The notes under the pieces were generated by a model. The model saw nothing but the letters and a program-made list of their open reading frames with translations, made no database searches and had not been told where the DNA came from. 5,449 nt of DNA from a bacterium (GTDB taxonomy: Bacteria > Spirochaetota > Spirochaetia > JABEVK01). The translations under genes were made by a program, and so were the position numbers. Positions 1-5,449 of this stretch are shown in pieces; positions within the stretch are counted from its first letter, which is position 1; each line of letters starts with the position of its first letter. The stretch is taken from positions 1 through 5,449 of the forward strand of contig JAJXWL010000148.1 in assembly GCA_021781625.1 (NCBI GenBank), read 5' to 3'.

Positions 1-510
1 AGTCGTTTTGGAGCTATTCTCGGCGTACCAGGCCACCTCAGACGCGGTATTACTGCCCGCAAAAGTCGTATTATCGGGGTGATTTCCCCCTCGAGCGGCA
101 TATTCGTATTCGGCTTCTGTCGGCAGACGGTACCCATTGGACGAGTGATTCCACCGTACCGTGCGGCCTTCGACCTCATAGGCAGGTGTAAGGCCTTCGG
201 ATTGGCTGAGTTTATTGCAGAAGGTCACCGCCTCGTACCAACTCACACTGTCTACCGGTAAGTCTTTCCCCAAAAAATGACTCGGATTGTTGCCCATAAT
301 TTTTTGATATTCTTCTTGTGTCACTAAGGTTTTCGACATCTCAAAGGAAGACAGCGTGACGGCAATATGACCCATCATGGCCATTTTGCCACCCGTTACG
401 GTAATCATCGAGAGCCCTGTTTCCTGAGTCACTGCCTTCTGTGCTTCTAGTGGTCCGGATAAAAAAATCCCCAGCAGAAAAAGGGCAACTTGGATCGTTT
501 TGATCGGCAT
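1..510 (-). CDS. Exported protein with FGE/SUMF1-like (formylglycine-generating-enzyme sulfatase-modifying) domain, 3'-partial
   Basis: The frame is open from the ATG at 510 to the left edge, giving 170 residues without a stop. Residues 1-23 look like a Sec signal peptide: Lys4, a hydrophobic core VALFLLGIFL (8-17), and likely cleavage after L-E-A (23). There is no lipobox Cys, so the product should be periplasmic or secreted. The rest matches the N-terminal half of the FGE-sulfatase domain: TVTGGKMAMMG (37-47), VTLSSFEMSKTLVTQEEY (51-68), MGNNPSHF (72-79), PVDSVSWYEAVTFCNKLS (85-102), YRLPTEAEYEYAARGG (127-142) and EVAWY (158-162). True FGE oxidises a sulfatase Cys to formylglycine, but most bacterial members are binding proteins or act on other substrates. 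The copper-binding Cys pair that would decide lies downstream, outside the window. The stretch between GGKMAMMG and VTLSSF is unusually short for the family. The spirochaete-like wording is my impression, not a search result. Confidence 0.88.
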   Translation of the reverse strand, partial: MPIKTIQVALFLLGIFLSGPLEAQKAVTQETGLSMITVTGGKMAMMGHIAVTLSSFEMSKTLVTQEEYQKIMGNNPSHFLGKDLPVDSVSWYEAVTFCNKLSQSEGLTPAYEVEGRTVRWNHSSNGYRLPTEAEYEYAARGGNHPDNTTFAGSNTASEVAWYAENSSKTT

Positions 511-560
511 GCAGAGCACTCCTTGGTTGAACTCAGCTTGCGGCGGTCAGCATTCGCTTG
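511..560 (-). promoter_or_regulatory. Longest intergenic gap, with ribosome binding site of the FGE-like gene at 519-524
   Basis: This 50-base gap separates the VOC stop (TGA, 563-561) from the ATG of the FGE-like gene (510). AAGGAG lies on the minus strand at 524-519, eight bases before that ATG, and fixes the start. I find no stable hairpin with a T-run and no clear -35/-10 pair in the gap. Transcription may therefore continue from the upstream genes, though a weak promoter inside the VOC gene cannot be excluded. Confidence 0.6.
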
Positions 561-917
561 TCAAGCACTTTGAACAAACTGAACTTGCCAGCCATCCGGG
601 TCAGAAATGTAGAAAAAGCGTATGGCCGGGTTGGGGGCAAAAGGTCCGTGAATTTCTACACCCTGGCTTTGCAGTTCTTTGATGGCAAGGTCGACATCTT
701 TCACCTCAAAACCAAGGCTAAAGTCTTTCGTGACAGGAATCTTCTCTTTACGAGAATCCCAAATGAGTTCTACTTGTGTCTCACCCTGCCCTAAAAAAGC
801 AATTTTCATACCTGGCGGTGTCATGGTTCTTTGCAGGGGAAGCCCTACAATTTTTGTCCAAAAGTCCAAAGAGGCCTCGAAGTTGGATACCGAGAGAGTG
901 GCCCATAAAAATTTCAT
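561..917 (-). CDS. VOC-family (glyoxalase/bleomycin-resistance fold) protein, probably not a classical glyoxalase I
   Basis: This 118-residue protein has the two beta-alpha-beta-beta-beta halves of the vicinal oxygen chelate fold. The first half runs from LWATLSV through SLDFWTKIVGLPL (16-28) to GETQVELIWD (45-54). The second runs from LGFEVKDVD (68-76) through AIKELQSQGVEIHGPF (78-93) to YISDPDGWQVQFVQ (103-116). Aligned by eye with E. coli glyoxalase I, the four metal ligands His5, Glu56, His74 and Glu122 fall on Trp5, Glu50, Ser67 and Gln113, so only one is kept. A methylglyoxal-detoxifying glyoxalase I role is therefore unlikely; the protein may bind a ligand or catalyse something else. 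The ATG at 917 has a strong ribosome site, and the gene follows the FAD gene after 21 bases, so the two are probably co-transcribed. The specific function is unknown. Confidence 0.88.
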   Translation of the reverse strand: MKFLWATLSVSNFEASLDFWTKIVGLPLQRTMTPPGMKIAFLGQGETQVELIWDSRKEKIPVTKDFSLGFEVKDVDLAIKELQSQGVEIHGPFAPNPAIRFFYISDPDGWQVQFVQSA

Positions 918-924
918 TTCGTTG

Positions 925-932
925 CTCCTTCC
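925..932 (-). promoter_or_regulatory. Ribosome binding site of the VOC gene
   Basis: The minus strand reads GGAAGGAG seven bases before the ATG at 917, a near-perfect Shine-Dalgarno sequence. It sits in the 21-base gap after the TAA stop of the FAD gene. It fixes the VOC start and implies efficient independent initiation, in contrast to the weak start of the FAD gene upstream. Confidence 0.75.
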
Positions 933-938
933 CAGAGT

Positions 939-2528
939 TTATCCGAATAAGCCTCGTGGGGGAACCGAAAATAAGGCTTCTTCACGCAGTTGATAATGGG
1001 TCAAAACTGAGTTGGCCGCGAGGAGTCCAGCAGTTGCTGCGGCTTCCATCAACATGGCTGGACGGGGAAGTTTAACCCAATCTCCTGCGAAGAGCAGTCC
1101 CGGAAAAGGCGTGGTGATACCAGGCCTATCCCGATAAAGGCCGGTGTGTAAGGCGGTAAAGTCTTTTTTGACTTGAAGCTCACGATGAAGAAGTTGAGCT
1201 TGTGCTAAGAGGGGTAGATAAGAACAGGCCTCAGCCCAAAAGGTTTCGGCTACGTCCTTTTCGTCAAAGCCGTCTGGTAAGGCATACGAGTGAAACTCCA
1301 ACACATTGCCACCGGTTTTCACAGCCCACTGTTGAGCCGTAGGTTCAAAGCGGTGATAAAACGTCACGGAATCGAGAATCTGTCGGTGTTCGGTAATCAC
1401 AAAATCACTAAGTTTTTCAGCTCCTGGGTCAACGTTGCGGTCAAGCCAGACTCTGAGGACGGCGTAACCCTGTGACGGTTTAAGAGTATTGAGCTTTTGA
1501 CGAAATTCGCTGTGCTCAAGCCAAGGGGACTGAGCCAAGAGAGCTTTGGTCGAAGCCGCGTCACTGGCGACGATGACTTGCTGAAAGGCTTCTTGGTTGA
1601 CAAGATACGCCCCTCTTGTGGAGTCTTTGAGCGGTTGAAGCTCTGTAATAGCTGTGTTTAAATGAATTTGAACACCGCAACGTTCTAGCTCAGCTCGCAG
1701 AGGTGCCAAAAAGACCGTTTCGTAATCACCGGCGGGGTAGTCGTATATCAATCCCCCATCATGGCTAAGAAAGAAAGAGTGAAAGCTCTTCAAAAGTTCC
1801 GCAGTGGACATGCGATCAGGGGTTGCAAAAAAAGCCCGAGAAAAGCTGTTAAACATTAATCGCATGGCAGGAGGGAGGCCCAAACTGTTTGACCAGGTTT
1901 CATAAGAAACCTCATCGAAGGTCTCAAAGGTCTTTTCGGGATGAAAAGCTAACATAGCGGCTAAGCCCGCGAGTCGGGGATTTTTCAGAATGTCTCCCCA
2001 ACTGTAGACGCCTGTTTTTCTCATCGACAAGAGGTTCAAAACGGGTGTTTTAGAAACGCCGTCAAAGCGATACTGACGGTTGTTGAGGTCTAAAATTTGA
2101 TAGTCTTGAATGGGACGAAAAGTTTTTCTTAAATCCAGGGTGTCCAGAAAACGGTTCAAATTGTAATAGTGCCGAAAAAAGGCGTGAAATCCGTGTTCAA
2201 CGTACTGTACTTCGCCGTGAGGAAGTTGGGTAGGCCACGCTCCAATTTTTCCTCCCAAGTAAGAGTTTTTCTCAAACAAGGAGACTTGAAAGCCTCGACG
2301 AGCTAAGGTAATGGCTGCCGTCAAACCGGCAAGACCAGCCCCGATGACAGCCACTTTGAGGGGCGAGTTGGCATGGAGGGGACGTTGCAGATCTGGTTCG
2401 TTCATAGGGTGAACGTAGCCGCCGAGGGCCTTGCGAATGAAATTGGCTGTAAGACTCATCTGTTTAAGGTAATCAATCTCAGGAAAAGAACCAAAATTTG
2501 GTGTTTCAAGTACGAACACGGGAAACAA
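939..2528 (-). CDS. FAD-dependent amine-oxidase-fold protein, CrtU-like (carotene desaturase/methylase family)
   Basis: This 529-residue flavoprotein belongs to the carotenoid desaturase/isomerase group. A dinucleotide-binding strand V-I-G-A-G-L-A-G-L (61-69, GxGxxG at 63-68) is followed by the acidic Glu86 and LGGKIGAW (91-98). Next come [13 protein letters not shown] (112-124), [10 protein letters not shown] (228-237) and [12 protein letters not shown] (259-270). The C terminus has the second FAD motif [20 protein letters not shown] (478-497) and ends with SVPPRGLF. As I recall them, [26 protein letters not shown] and the SVPPRGL tail typify CrtU/isorenieratene synthase, which desaturates and methylates beta-ionone rings. 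No Rieske domain, signal peptide or obvious membrane segment is seen. The start is uncertain: the TTG at 2528 overlaps gntK by 23 bases and has no good ribosome site, while GTG 2519, ATG 2459 and ATG 2405 are alternatives that keep the FAD motif. The function is not proven, since no other carotenoid gene is present and relatives act on other polyenes. Confidence 0.85.
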   Translation of the reverse strand: MFPVFVLETPNFGSFPEIDYLKQMSLTANFIRKALGGYVHPMNEPDLQRPLHANSPLKVAVIGAGLAGLTAAITLARRGFQVSLFEKNSYLGGKIGAWPTQLPHGEVQYVEHGFHAFFRHYYNLNRFLDTLDLRKTFRPIQDYQILDLNNRQYRFDGVSKTPVLNLLSMRKTGVYSWGDILKNPRLAGLAAMLAFHPEKTFETFDEVSYETWSNSLGLPPAMRLMFNSFSRAFFATPDRMSTAELLKSFHSFFLSHDGGLIYDYPAGDYETVFLAPLRAELERCGVQIHLNTAITELQPLKDSTRGAYLVNQEAFQQVIVASDAASTKALLAQSPWLEHSEFRQKLNTLKPSQGYAVLRVWLDRNVDPGAEKLSDFVITEHRQILDSVTFYHRFEPTAQQWAVKTGGNVLEFHSYALPDGFDEKDVAETFWAEACSYLPLLAQAQLLHRELQVKKDFTALHTGLYRDRPGITTPFPGLLFAGDWVKLPRPAMLMEAAATAGLLAANSVLTHYQLREEALFSVPPRGLFG

Positions 2529-2997
2529 AGGTAACTATGGCTTCCACTTGAGCCGCTAAACTCCATTCGACGTTTACCACCAGAGCCTCGTCGGGTTCTT
2601 CGAGAATTTGAAATTGGCTGTCTAAAAGCGCTGGATTCATAAAGTGGGATGGTCTTCCCGCGAGGCGCTGGGCAATGACCTGCTGACTTCCTTTTAAATA
2701 CACAACTTTTACCGCAGAACTGATCAGCAAACGGTCCCTATAGGTCTGTTTTAGCGCAGAACAGGCCAAGATCATCGACGCTTGACGTTCTTCATAGTTC
2801 CGAATCAAGTCAGCTAAAGTCTGGAGCCAACCTTCACGGTCCCTGTCTTGAAGCGGTATTCCTTGACGCATTTTGGCAATATTTTCTGAGGAATGGTAGT
2901 CATCGGCATCTTGAAAGACCCAGCCGAGCTGGCGGGCTGCCTCGGCCCCTACGGTGGATTTGCCACAACCTGAGACCCCCATCACTACAAGAATCAT
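2506..2997 (-). CDS. gntK: Gluconokinase, GntK/IdnK type (P-loop)
   Basis: This 163-residue cytoplasmic kinase phosphorylates D-gluconate with ATP to 6-phosphogluconate, feeding the pentose phosphate or Entner-Doudoroff route. It has the usual length of the small bacterial gluconokinases. Visible elements are Walker [10 protein letters not shown] (7-15), the substrate region [14 protein letters not shown] (30-43), [11 protein letters not shown] (48-58, like PLNDDDRKPWL in E. coli), [13 protein letters not shown] (78-90), the lid-like [10 protein letters not shown] (111-120), and QFQILEEP (128-135, like QFETLQEP). The ATG at 2997 is chosen because it precedes the first strand of the P-loop fold and has a GAGGA site; Met6 would cut into that strand. 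The gene follows the larA-like gene by 7 bases and its 3' end overlaps the long frame of the FAD gene. Shikimate kinase shares the fold, but the DRDREGWL and EEP motifs favour gluconokinase. Another aldonate as substrate cannot be excluded. Confidence 0.94.
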   Translation of the reverse strand: MILVVMGVSGCGKSTVGAEAARQLGWVFQDADDYHSSENIAKMRQGIPLQDRDREGWLQTLADLIRNYEERQASMILACSALKQTYRDRLLISSAVKVVYLKGSQQVIAQRLAGRPSHFMNPALLDSQFQILEEPDEALVVNVEWSLAAQVEAIVTFVSRVRT

Positions 2998-3001
2998 CGT
3001 G

Positions 3002-3006
3002 TCCTC
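3002..3006 (-). promoter_or_regulatory. Ribosome binding site of gntK overlapping the larA-like stop codon
   Basis: The minus strand reads GAGGA, four bases before the gntK ATG, and its first two bases are part of the TGA stop of the larA-like gene. Such an arrangement usually lets terminating ribosomes re-initiate, so the two proteins are probably made in linked amounts. Confidence 0.65.
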
Positions 3007-4249
3007 AACATTCAGGTTTCCTTAATCGGTAGAGTTGTTCCCCTGCATCTGGAACGACTAAAAGGTCTGGATTGGTTTTGGCTTCGTTTTTCCATTCGTC
3101 TAGATCGATGGTTCTCCAATCCCGCCAGCCTAAATTCAAGTCCAGGCACTCCTGTTGGGAAATTTGGGTTGCTAAGGTGACTTGAATCCGTAAGTTTTCT
3201 TGACCAGTTGAAGGGTTATACTGACCTGCCCCGCGCAAATGGGTAGAGTGGGCTAAGACTCCCCAGGGATAATTTTTGAACTTATCCCACTGTCCAGTAA
3301 AATAGTCTCGACAGTGATAGCCAATTTTGCGGATCAGGTCTCCATGAACCACGCTCAGGTGCTGAATATGGGGCGCGTAAAGAATCACCTCACCACCGTC
3401 TTGGATGACAGGTTCTAACTTATACATTCCTTTCGCCCCAACCCAAATTTCATCGTACATCTTGGGTAGGAGGGACAGCACAGTTTTATAGGGACGGTCT
3501 ACCCAAGTGATGTGAGTTTGTGCCGCAAGGTCAGCCGCTTGATTCCACGCTTGTTCAGGTAATCCTCCAAAGATTCCTGAGACCCCACCTTTTTCTACCA
3601 CAGAACAAAGGGCTCGCCTGGGCCGGGGAACCAGTGAGGCGGCTTCATCAATGAGCCGACGAACGGGGGTGTCTTTGACGCCAATTAGGGCAAAAGAGGT
3701 CACAAGGGCTCCGATCCAATGGGTGACGTCTATGATTTCTTGTCCGGCGATGCCTGGAAAGAGGTATTTATTACCTCCCGAAAAACCCGCAACCTCATGA
3801 GGAAAGACTGGCCCGCAAATCAGTAATTCCTCGTAATCCAAAATGTGGCGGTTTAACCGTACGGGGATGGGCTGAGCCATCAACCCTTGACTGAGCTCTT
3901 TGACCCGAGAGGCAGAGATGGTTCCTACTTCGGTCAAGGACTCGCTGTCGTCCCAAGCGTGATTTAAGAATGCGATGTGGGGGTAGTCGGCAGTGCTGGT
4001 CAGACCAAATAGCTGGCAGATTTGGGCTTCATTCAAAGGGGCGTGGGTGCCTAAGGCGATCATAAAGTCTAAACGGCGAACTCGTGGTTGAAGTTGTTTT
4101 TCGATCAGACGAAAAAACAAGGGGAGAGGCATGGTTCGTGTTAAGTCAGGCACCAGAACCAAAACGGACTTGTTGTCGTAAGGGAACGACGCCAAGAGTT
4201 GGTTCAAGGTGTCTTCAATTTGTGTGGGGGTGAGAAACGACAGGCTCAA
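3005..4249 (-). CDS. LarA-family nickel-dependent 2-hydroxyacid racemase/epimerase homologue (candidate aldonate C2-epimerase)
   Basis: This is a 414-residue member of the lactate racemase (LarA, DUF2088) superfamily, which uses a nickel-pincer nucleotide to invert the C2 carbon of 2-hydroxyacids. Visible motifs are DLTR (35-38, cofactor-binding DxTR), GTH (67-69, His equivalent to LarA His108), PHEVAGFSGGNK (150-161, His151 and Lys161 matching His174 and Lys184) and DVTH (174-177, His177 matching the nickel ligand His200). The spacings 151-161-177 equal the 174-184-200 spacing of LarA. The C-terminal half carries GAKGMYKLEP (271-280) and GGEVILYAPHI (285-295), which I associate with a LarA-homologue subgroup distinct from true lactate racemases. 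The TTG start overlaps the uxaC stop and has a GAGGA site; the next Met (residue 40) would remove the DLTR motif. Placement between uxaC and gntK points to a sugar-acid substrate, most economically D-mannonate/D-gluconate. Family sure; substrate inferred. larB, larC and larE, needed for the cofactor, are not in the window. Confidence 0.9.
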   Translation of the reverse strand: MSLSFLTPTQIEDTLNQLLASFPYDNKSVLVLVPDLTRTMPLPLFFRLIEKQLQPRVRRLDFMIALGTHAPLNEAQICQLFGLTSTADYPHIAFLNHAWDDSESLTEVGTISASRVKELSQGLMAQPIPVRLNRHILDYEELLICGPVFPHEVAGFSGGNKYLFPGIAGQEIIDVTHWIGALVTSFALIGVKDTPVRRLIDEAASLVPRPRRALCSVVEKGGVSGIFGGLPEQAWNQAADLAAQTHITWVDRPYKTVLSLLPKMYDEIWVGAKGMYKLEPVIQDGGEVILYAPHIQHLSVVHGDLIRKIGYHCRDYFTGQWDKFKNYPWGVLAHSTHLRGAGQYNPSTGQENLRIQVTLATQISQQECLDLNLGWRDWRTIDLDEWKNEAKTNPDLLVVPDAGEQLYRLRKPEC

Positions 4250-5449
4250 GAGCGAGGTTCCTCAAAAGAGAAAAATCGGGCCGCATTGGCGCCACAAACA
4301 CCCTTCACGAGGGGAATGAGTAAGCTGTCTTCCTCAGGAAAGGTTCCCGAGTCCACCCATGAACCCAGTTGGTTGCAAAAAATACGGCGAAAATACTCAT
4401 GACGAGCTAGGGACAACAGACTTCGGGAATCGGTCAACATCCCGACGGAAGTCCCTAATAAGCCTTGTTCAGCCAAGACATTCAGCTGTTGTTGATTTCC
4501 ACGTAAGTTGTCGTTGAACCACCAAGCGGCACCCAGTTGCACCTTGCCCGGTATACTGTGAGAAAAGGCTCCTGCCAGAACCGCCAATGGGGTGGCATCC
4601 GAAGGATTCAAATTGTAAAGGATGGTTTTGGGAAGTTGATCTTTATTCTCTAAGGTGTTGAGAAAGCGACCAAGCGAAGAAACGTCTAAGGGCCCAGACA
4701 TGACATCGTAGCCGGCGTCTGTTCCCTGGTGCCTGAGCCCACGTGAGTTCACATTGCGCAGTGCCCCCAAGTGGAGTTGCATCACCCAACCCCGTTCCTG
4801 GTAGCGTTGTGCCAGTCCCGTTAAAAGAATACTGCGGGCCTCTAACGTCTCGTTGGGGGTCAATTCTTCATTTTTTAATAAGCGATTCAGAATACTTTCA
4901 CTGCGGGCTGACGGTTCCAAATAGGCCGTATCTGGCAGGGCATGGTCTGCAGACCGGCAACCTAGGTGATGAAAATAATCCATACGGACTTCTAAGGCAT
5001 CCCAAAGGGCTTCGACGTTGTCGATGGTGATGCCAATTGCTTCAGAAAAAGCTTGGATTGAACGGCGAAATAAGGGGGCTTGCAAGGTCAAGAGCTTATC
5101 GGGACGAAAGGTTGGCCGAACAGAAAAGCTTAGCCTTTCACGAGCTAGGGCTTTATGAGCTTCAAGCTCTGAAGCCGGGTCATCGGTGGTCCCCAGGGTT
5201 CGGACTCCAAAATTTTCGACAAGTTTTCGGGCCGAAAATTCCTTTGAGGCCAAACGTTCTTTGGCACGAGCAAAGAGCGACGCCGCAGTTTGAGGTGTTA
5301 AGAGCTCTGGAAGGCCGAGGGCCCGCAATTCTAAATGCGACCAAATAAAGAGCGGACTGCCCGGGGCCAAAGCCAACGTGTGGGCCCAGGCTTCCAGCTT
5401 CTCTTCTGGAGACGCGTCACCAGTGATCAATTGTTCAGAAAGGCCAGCT
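4246..5449 (-). CDS. uxaC: Uronate isomerase (glucuronate/galacturonate isomerase), 5'-partial
   Basis: This cytoplasmic enzyme of the amidohydrolase superfamily interconverts D-glucuronate and D-fructuronate, and D-galacturonate and D-tagaturonate; it is the first step of hexuronate breakdown. The reading frame stays open to the right edge, adding A-G-L-S-E-Q before the TTG at 5430, so that TTG is an internal Leu and not the start. Numbering from 5430, family motifs recalled from E. coli UxaC are seen: GTTDDP (80-85), FRPDK (108-112), SADHAL (160-165), GWVMQLHLGALRN (214-226), LPKTILYNLNP (266-276), WWFND (303-307), and VGMLTDSRS followed by RHEYFRRI (329-350). The C terminus is complete. 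By comparison with the roughly 470-residue E. coli protein, about 65-70 N-terminal residues are missing, including the metal-binding H-x-H segment. The TGA stop overlaps the TTG start of the larA-like gene, implying translational coupling. The family is near certain; the preferred uronate cannot be told. Confidence 0.96.
   Translation of the reverse strand, partial: AGLSEQLITGDASPEEKLEAWAHTLALAPGSPLFIWSHLELRALGLPELLTPQTAASLFARAKERLASKEFSARKLVENFGVRTLGTTDDPASELEAHKALARERLSFSVRPTFRPDKLLTLQAPLFRRSIQAFSEAIGITIDNVEALWDALEVRMDYFHHLGCRSADHALPDTAYLEPSARSESILNRLLKNEELTPNETLEARSILLTGLAQRYQERGWVMQLHLGALRNVNSRGLRHQGTDAGYDVMSGPLDVSSLGRFLNTLENKDQLPKTILYNLNPSDATPLAVLAGAFSHSIPGKVQLGAAWWFNDNLRGNQQQLNVLAEQGLLGTSVGMLTDSRSLLSLARHEYFRRIFCNQLGSWVDSGTFPEEDSLLIPLVKGVCGANAARFFSFEEPRS
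4259..4263 (-). promoter_or_regulatory. Ribosome binding site for the larA-like gene (supports a TTG start)
   Basis: The minus strand reads GAGGA here, nine bases before the TTG at 4249-4247. It lies inside the last codons of uxaC, and the frame of the larA-like gene is closed by a TGA just upstream (4264-4262). No ATG start is therefore available upstream, and TTG is the best start. The site and the TTGA overlap suggest coupled translation of uxaC and the larA-like gene. Confidence 0.7.

Noticed and set aside
79..261. Plus-strand 60-codon open frame near the left edge
   Set aside because: The minus strand here encodes a continuous, motif-rich FGE-like domain, so this frame is its shadow.
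511..560. Rho-independent terminator between the VOC and FGE-like genes
   Set aside because: No GC-rich inverted repeat followed by a T-run on the minus strand could be found in the 50-base gap.
679..1075. Overlapping plus-strand open frames of 99 and 104 codons
   Set aside because: They lie antisense to the VOC and FAD genes, show no recognisable family motif, and have lengths expected by chance opposite well-supported coding sequence.
939..2528. Phytoene desaturase CrtI or hydroxysqualene dehydroxylase HpnE identity for the FAD protein
   Set aside because: The FAD-binding motif is shared, but the [12 protein letters not shown] block and the [10 protein letters not shown]...SVPPRGL tail fit the CrtU-like branch better. 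This is by recollection of the families, so it is kept as 'CrtU-like' only.
2506..2997. Shikimate kinase or adenylate-kinase-like identity for the P-loop kinase
   Set aside because: Beyond Walker A, the [25 protein letters not shown] and QFQILEEP motifs are those of GntK-type gluconokinases.
4743..5348. Two plus-strand open frames of about 95 and 103 codons opposite uxaC
   Set aside because: The minus-strand frame matches UxaC motif by motif throughout; the plus-strand translations look like random antisense.
5428..5430. TTG at 5430 as the start of the uronate isomerase
   Set aside because: The frame continues upstream to the window edge with residues that fit UxaC (A-G-L-S-E-Q-L-I-T-G-D), and a start here would remove the conserved N-terminal metal-binding region. 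The gene is truncated by the window.

Overview
This 5.4 kb window holds six genes. All lie on the minus strand and are packed head to tail, so the window reads biologically from right to left. The first gene (right edge) lacks its 5' end and the last gene (left edge) lacks its 3' end. The longest non-coding gap is 50 bases, and I see no RNA gene, insertion sequence, CRISPR array or convincing terminator. Composition looks balanced (roughly half G+C by eye). The organism cannot be fixed from this window. The FGE-like protein at the left edge, with its 'SSFEMSK..VTQEEY' and 'FCNKLSQSEGLTPAY' wording, resembles the families expanded in spirochaetes such as Treponema/Spirochaeta, and that is my low-confidence guess.

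Region 1 (about 5449 to 2506, minus strand) is a sugar-acid cassette: uronate isomerase (uxaC, 5'-partial), a nickel-pincer-type LarA homologue, and a GntK-type gluconokinase. uxaC and larA overlap by 4 bases, and larA and gntK are 7 bases apart. Together they suggest an unconventional glucuronate route. UxaC makes D-fructuronate, and an off-window UxuB-type reductase would make D-mannonate. The LarA homologue would then epimerise C2 of D-mannonate to D-gluconate, and GntK would phosphorylate that to 6-phosphogluconate. This would bypass mannonate dehydratase and KDG kinase. The enzyme families are clear; the substrate of the LarA homologue and the pathway are inference.

Region 2 (about 2528 to 561) encodes a FAD-dependent amine-oxidase-fold protein closest in its motifs to the CrtU-type carotene desaturase/methylase family, then a small VOC (glyoxalase-fold) protein that lacks three of the four glyoxalase I metal ligands. 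Neither has an evident link to uronate breakdown, although the FAD gene overlaps the end of gntK.

Region 3 (510 to 1) encodes the N-terminal 170 residues of an exported protein with a formylglycine-generating-enzyme-like (SUMF1/FGE-sulfatase) domain, preceded by a strong ribosome binding site. Its active-site region lies beyond the window.
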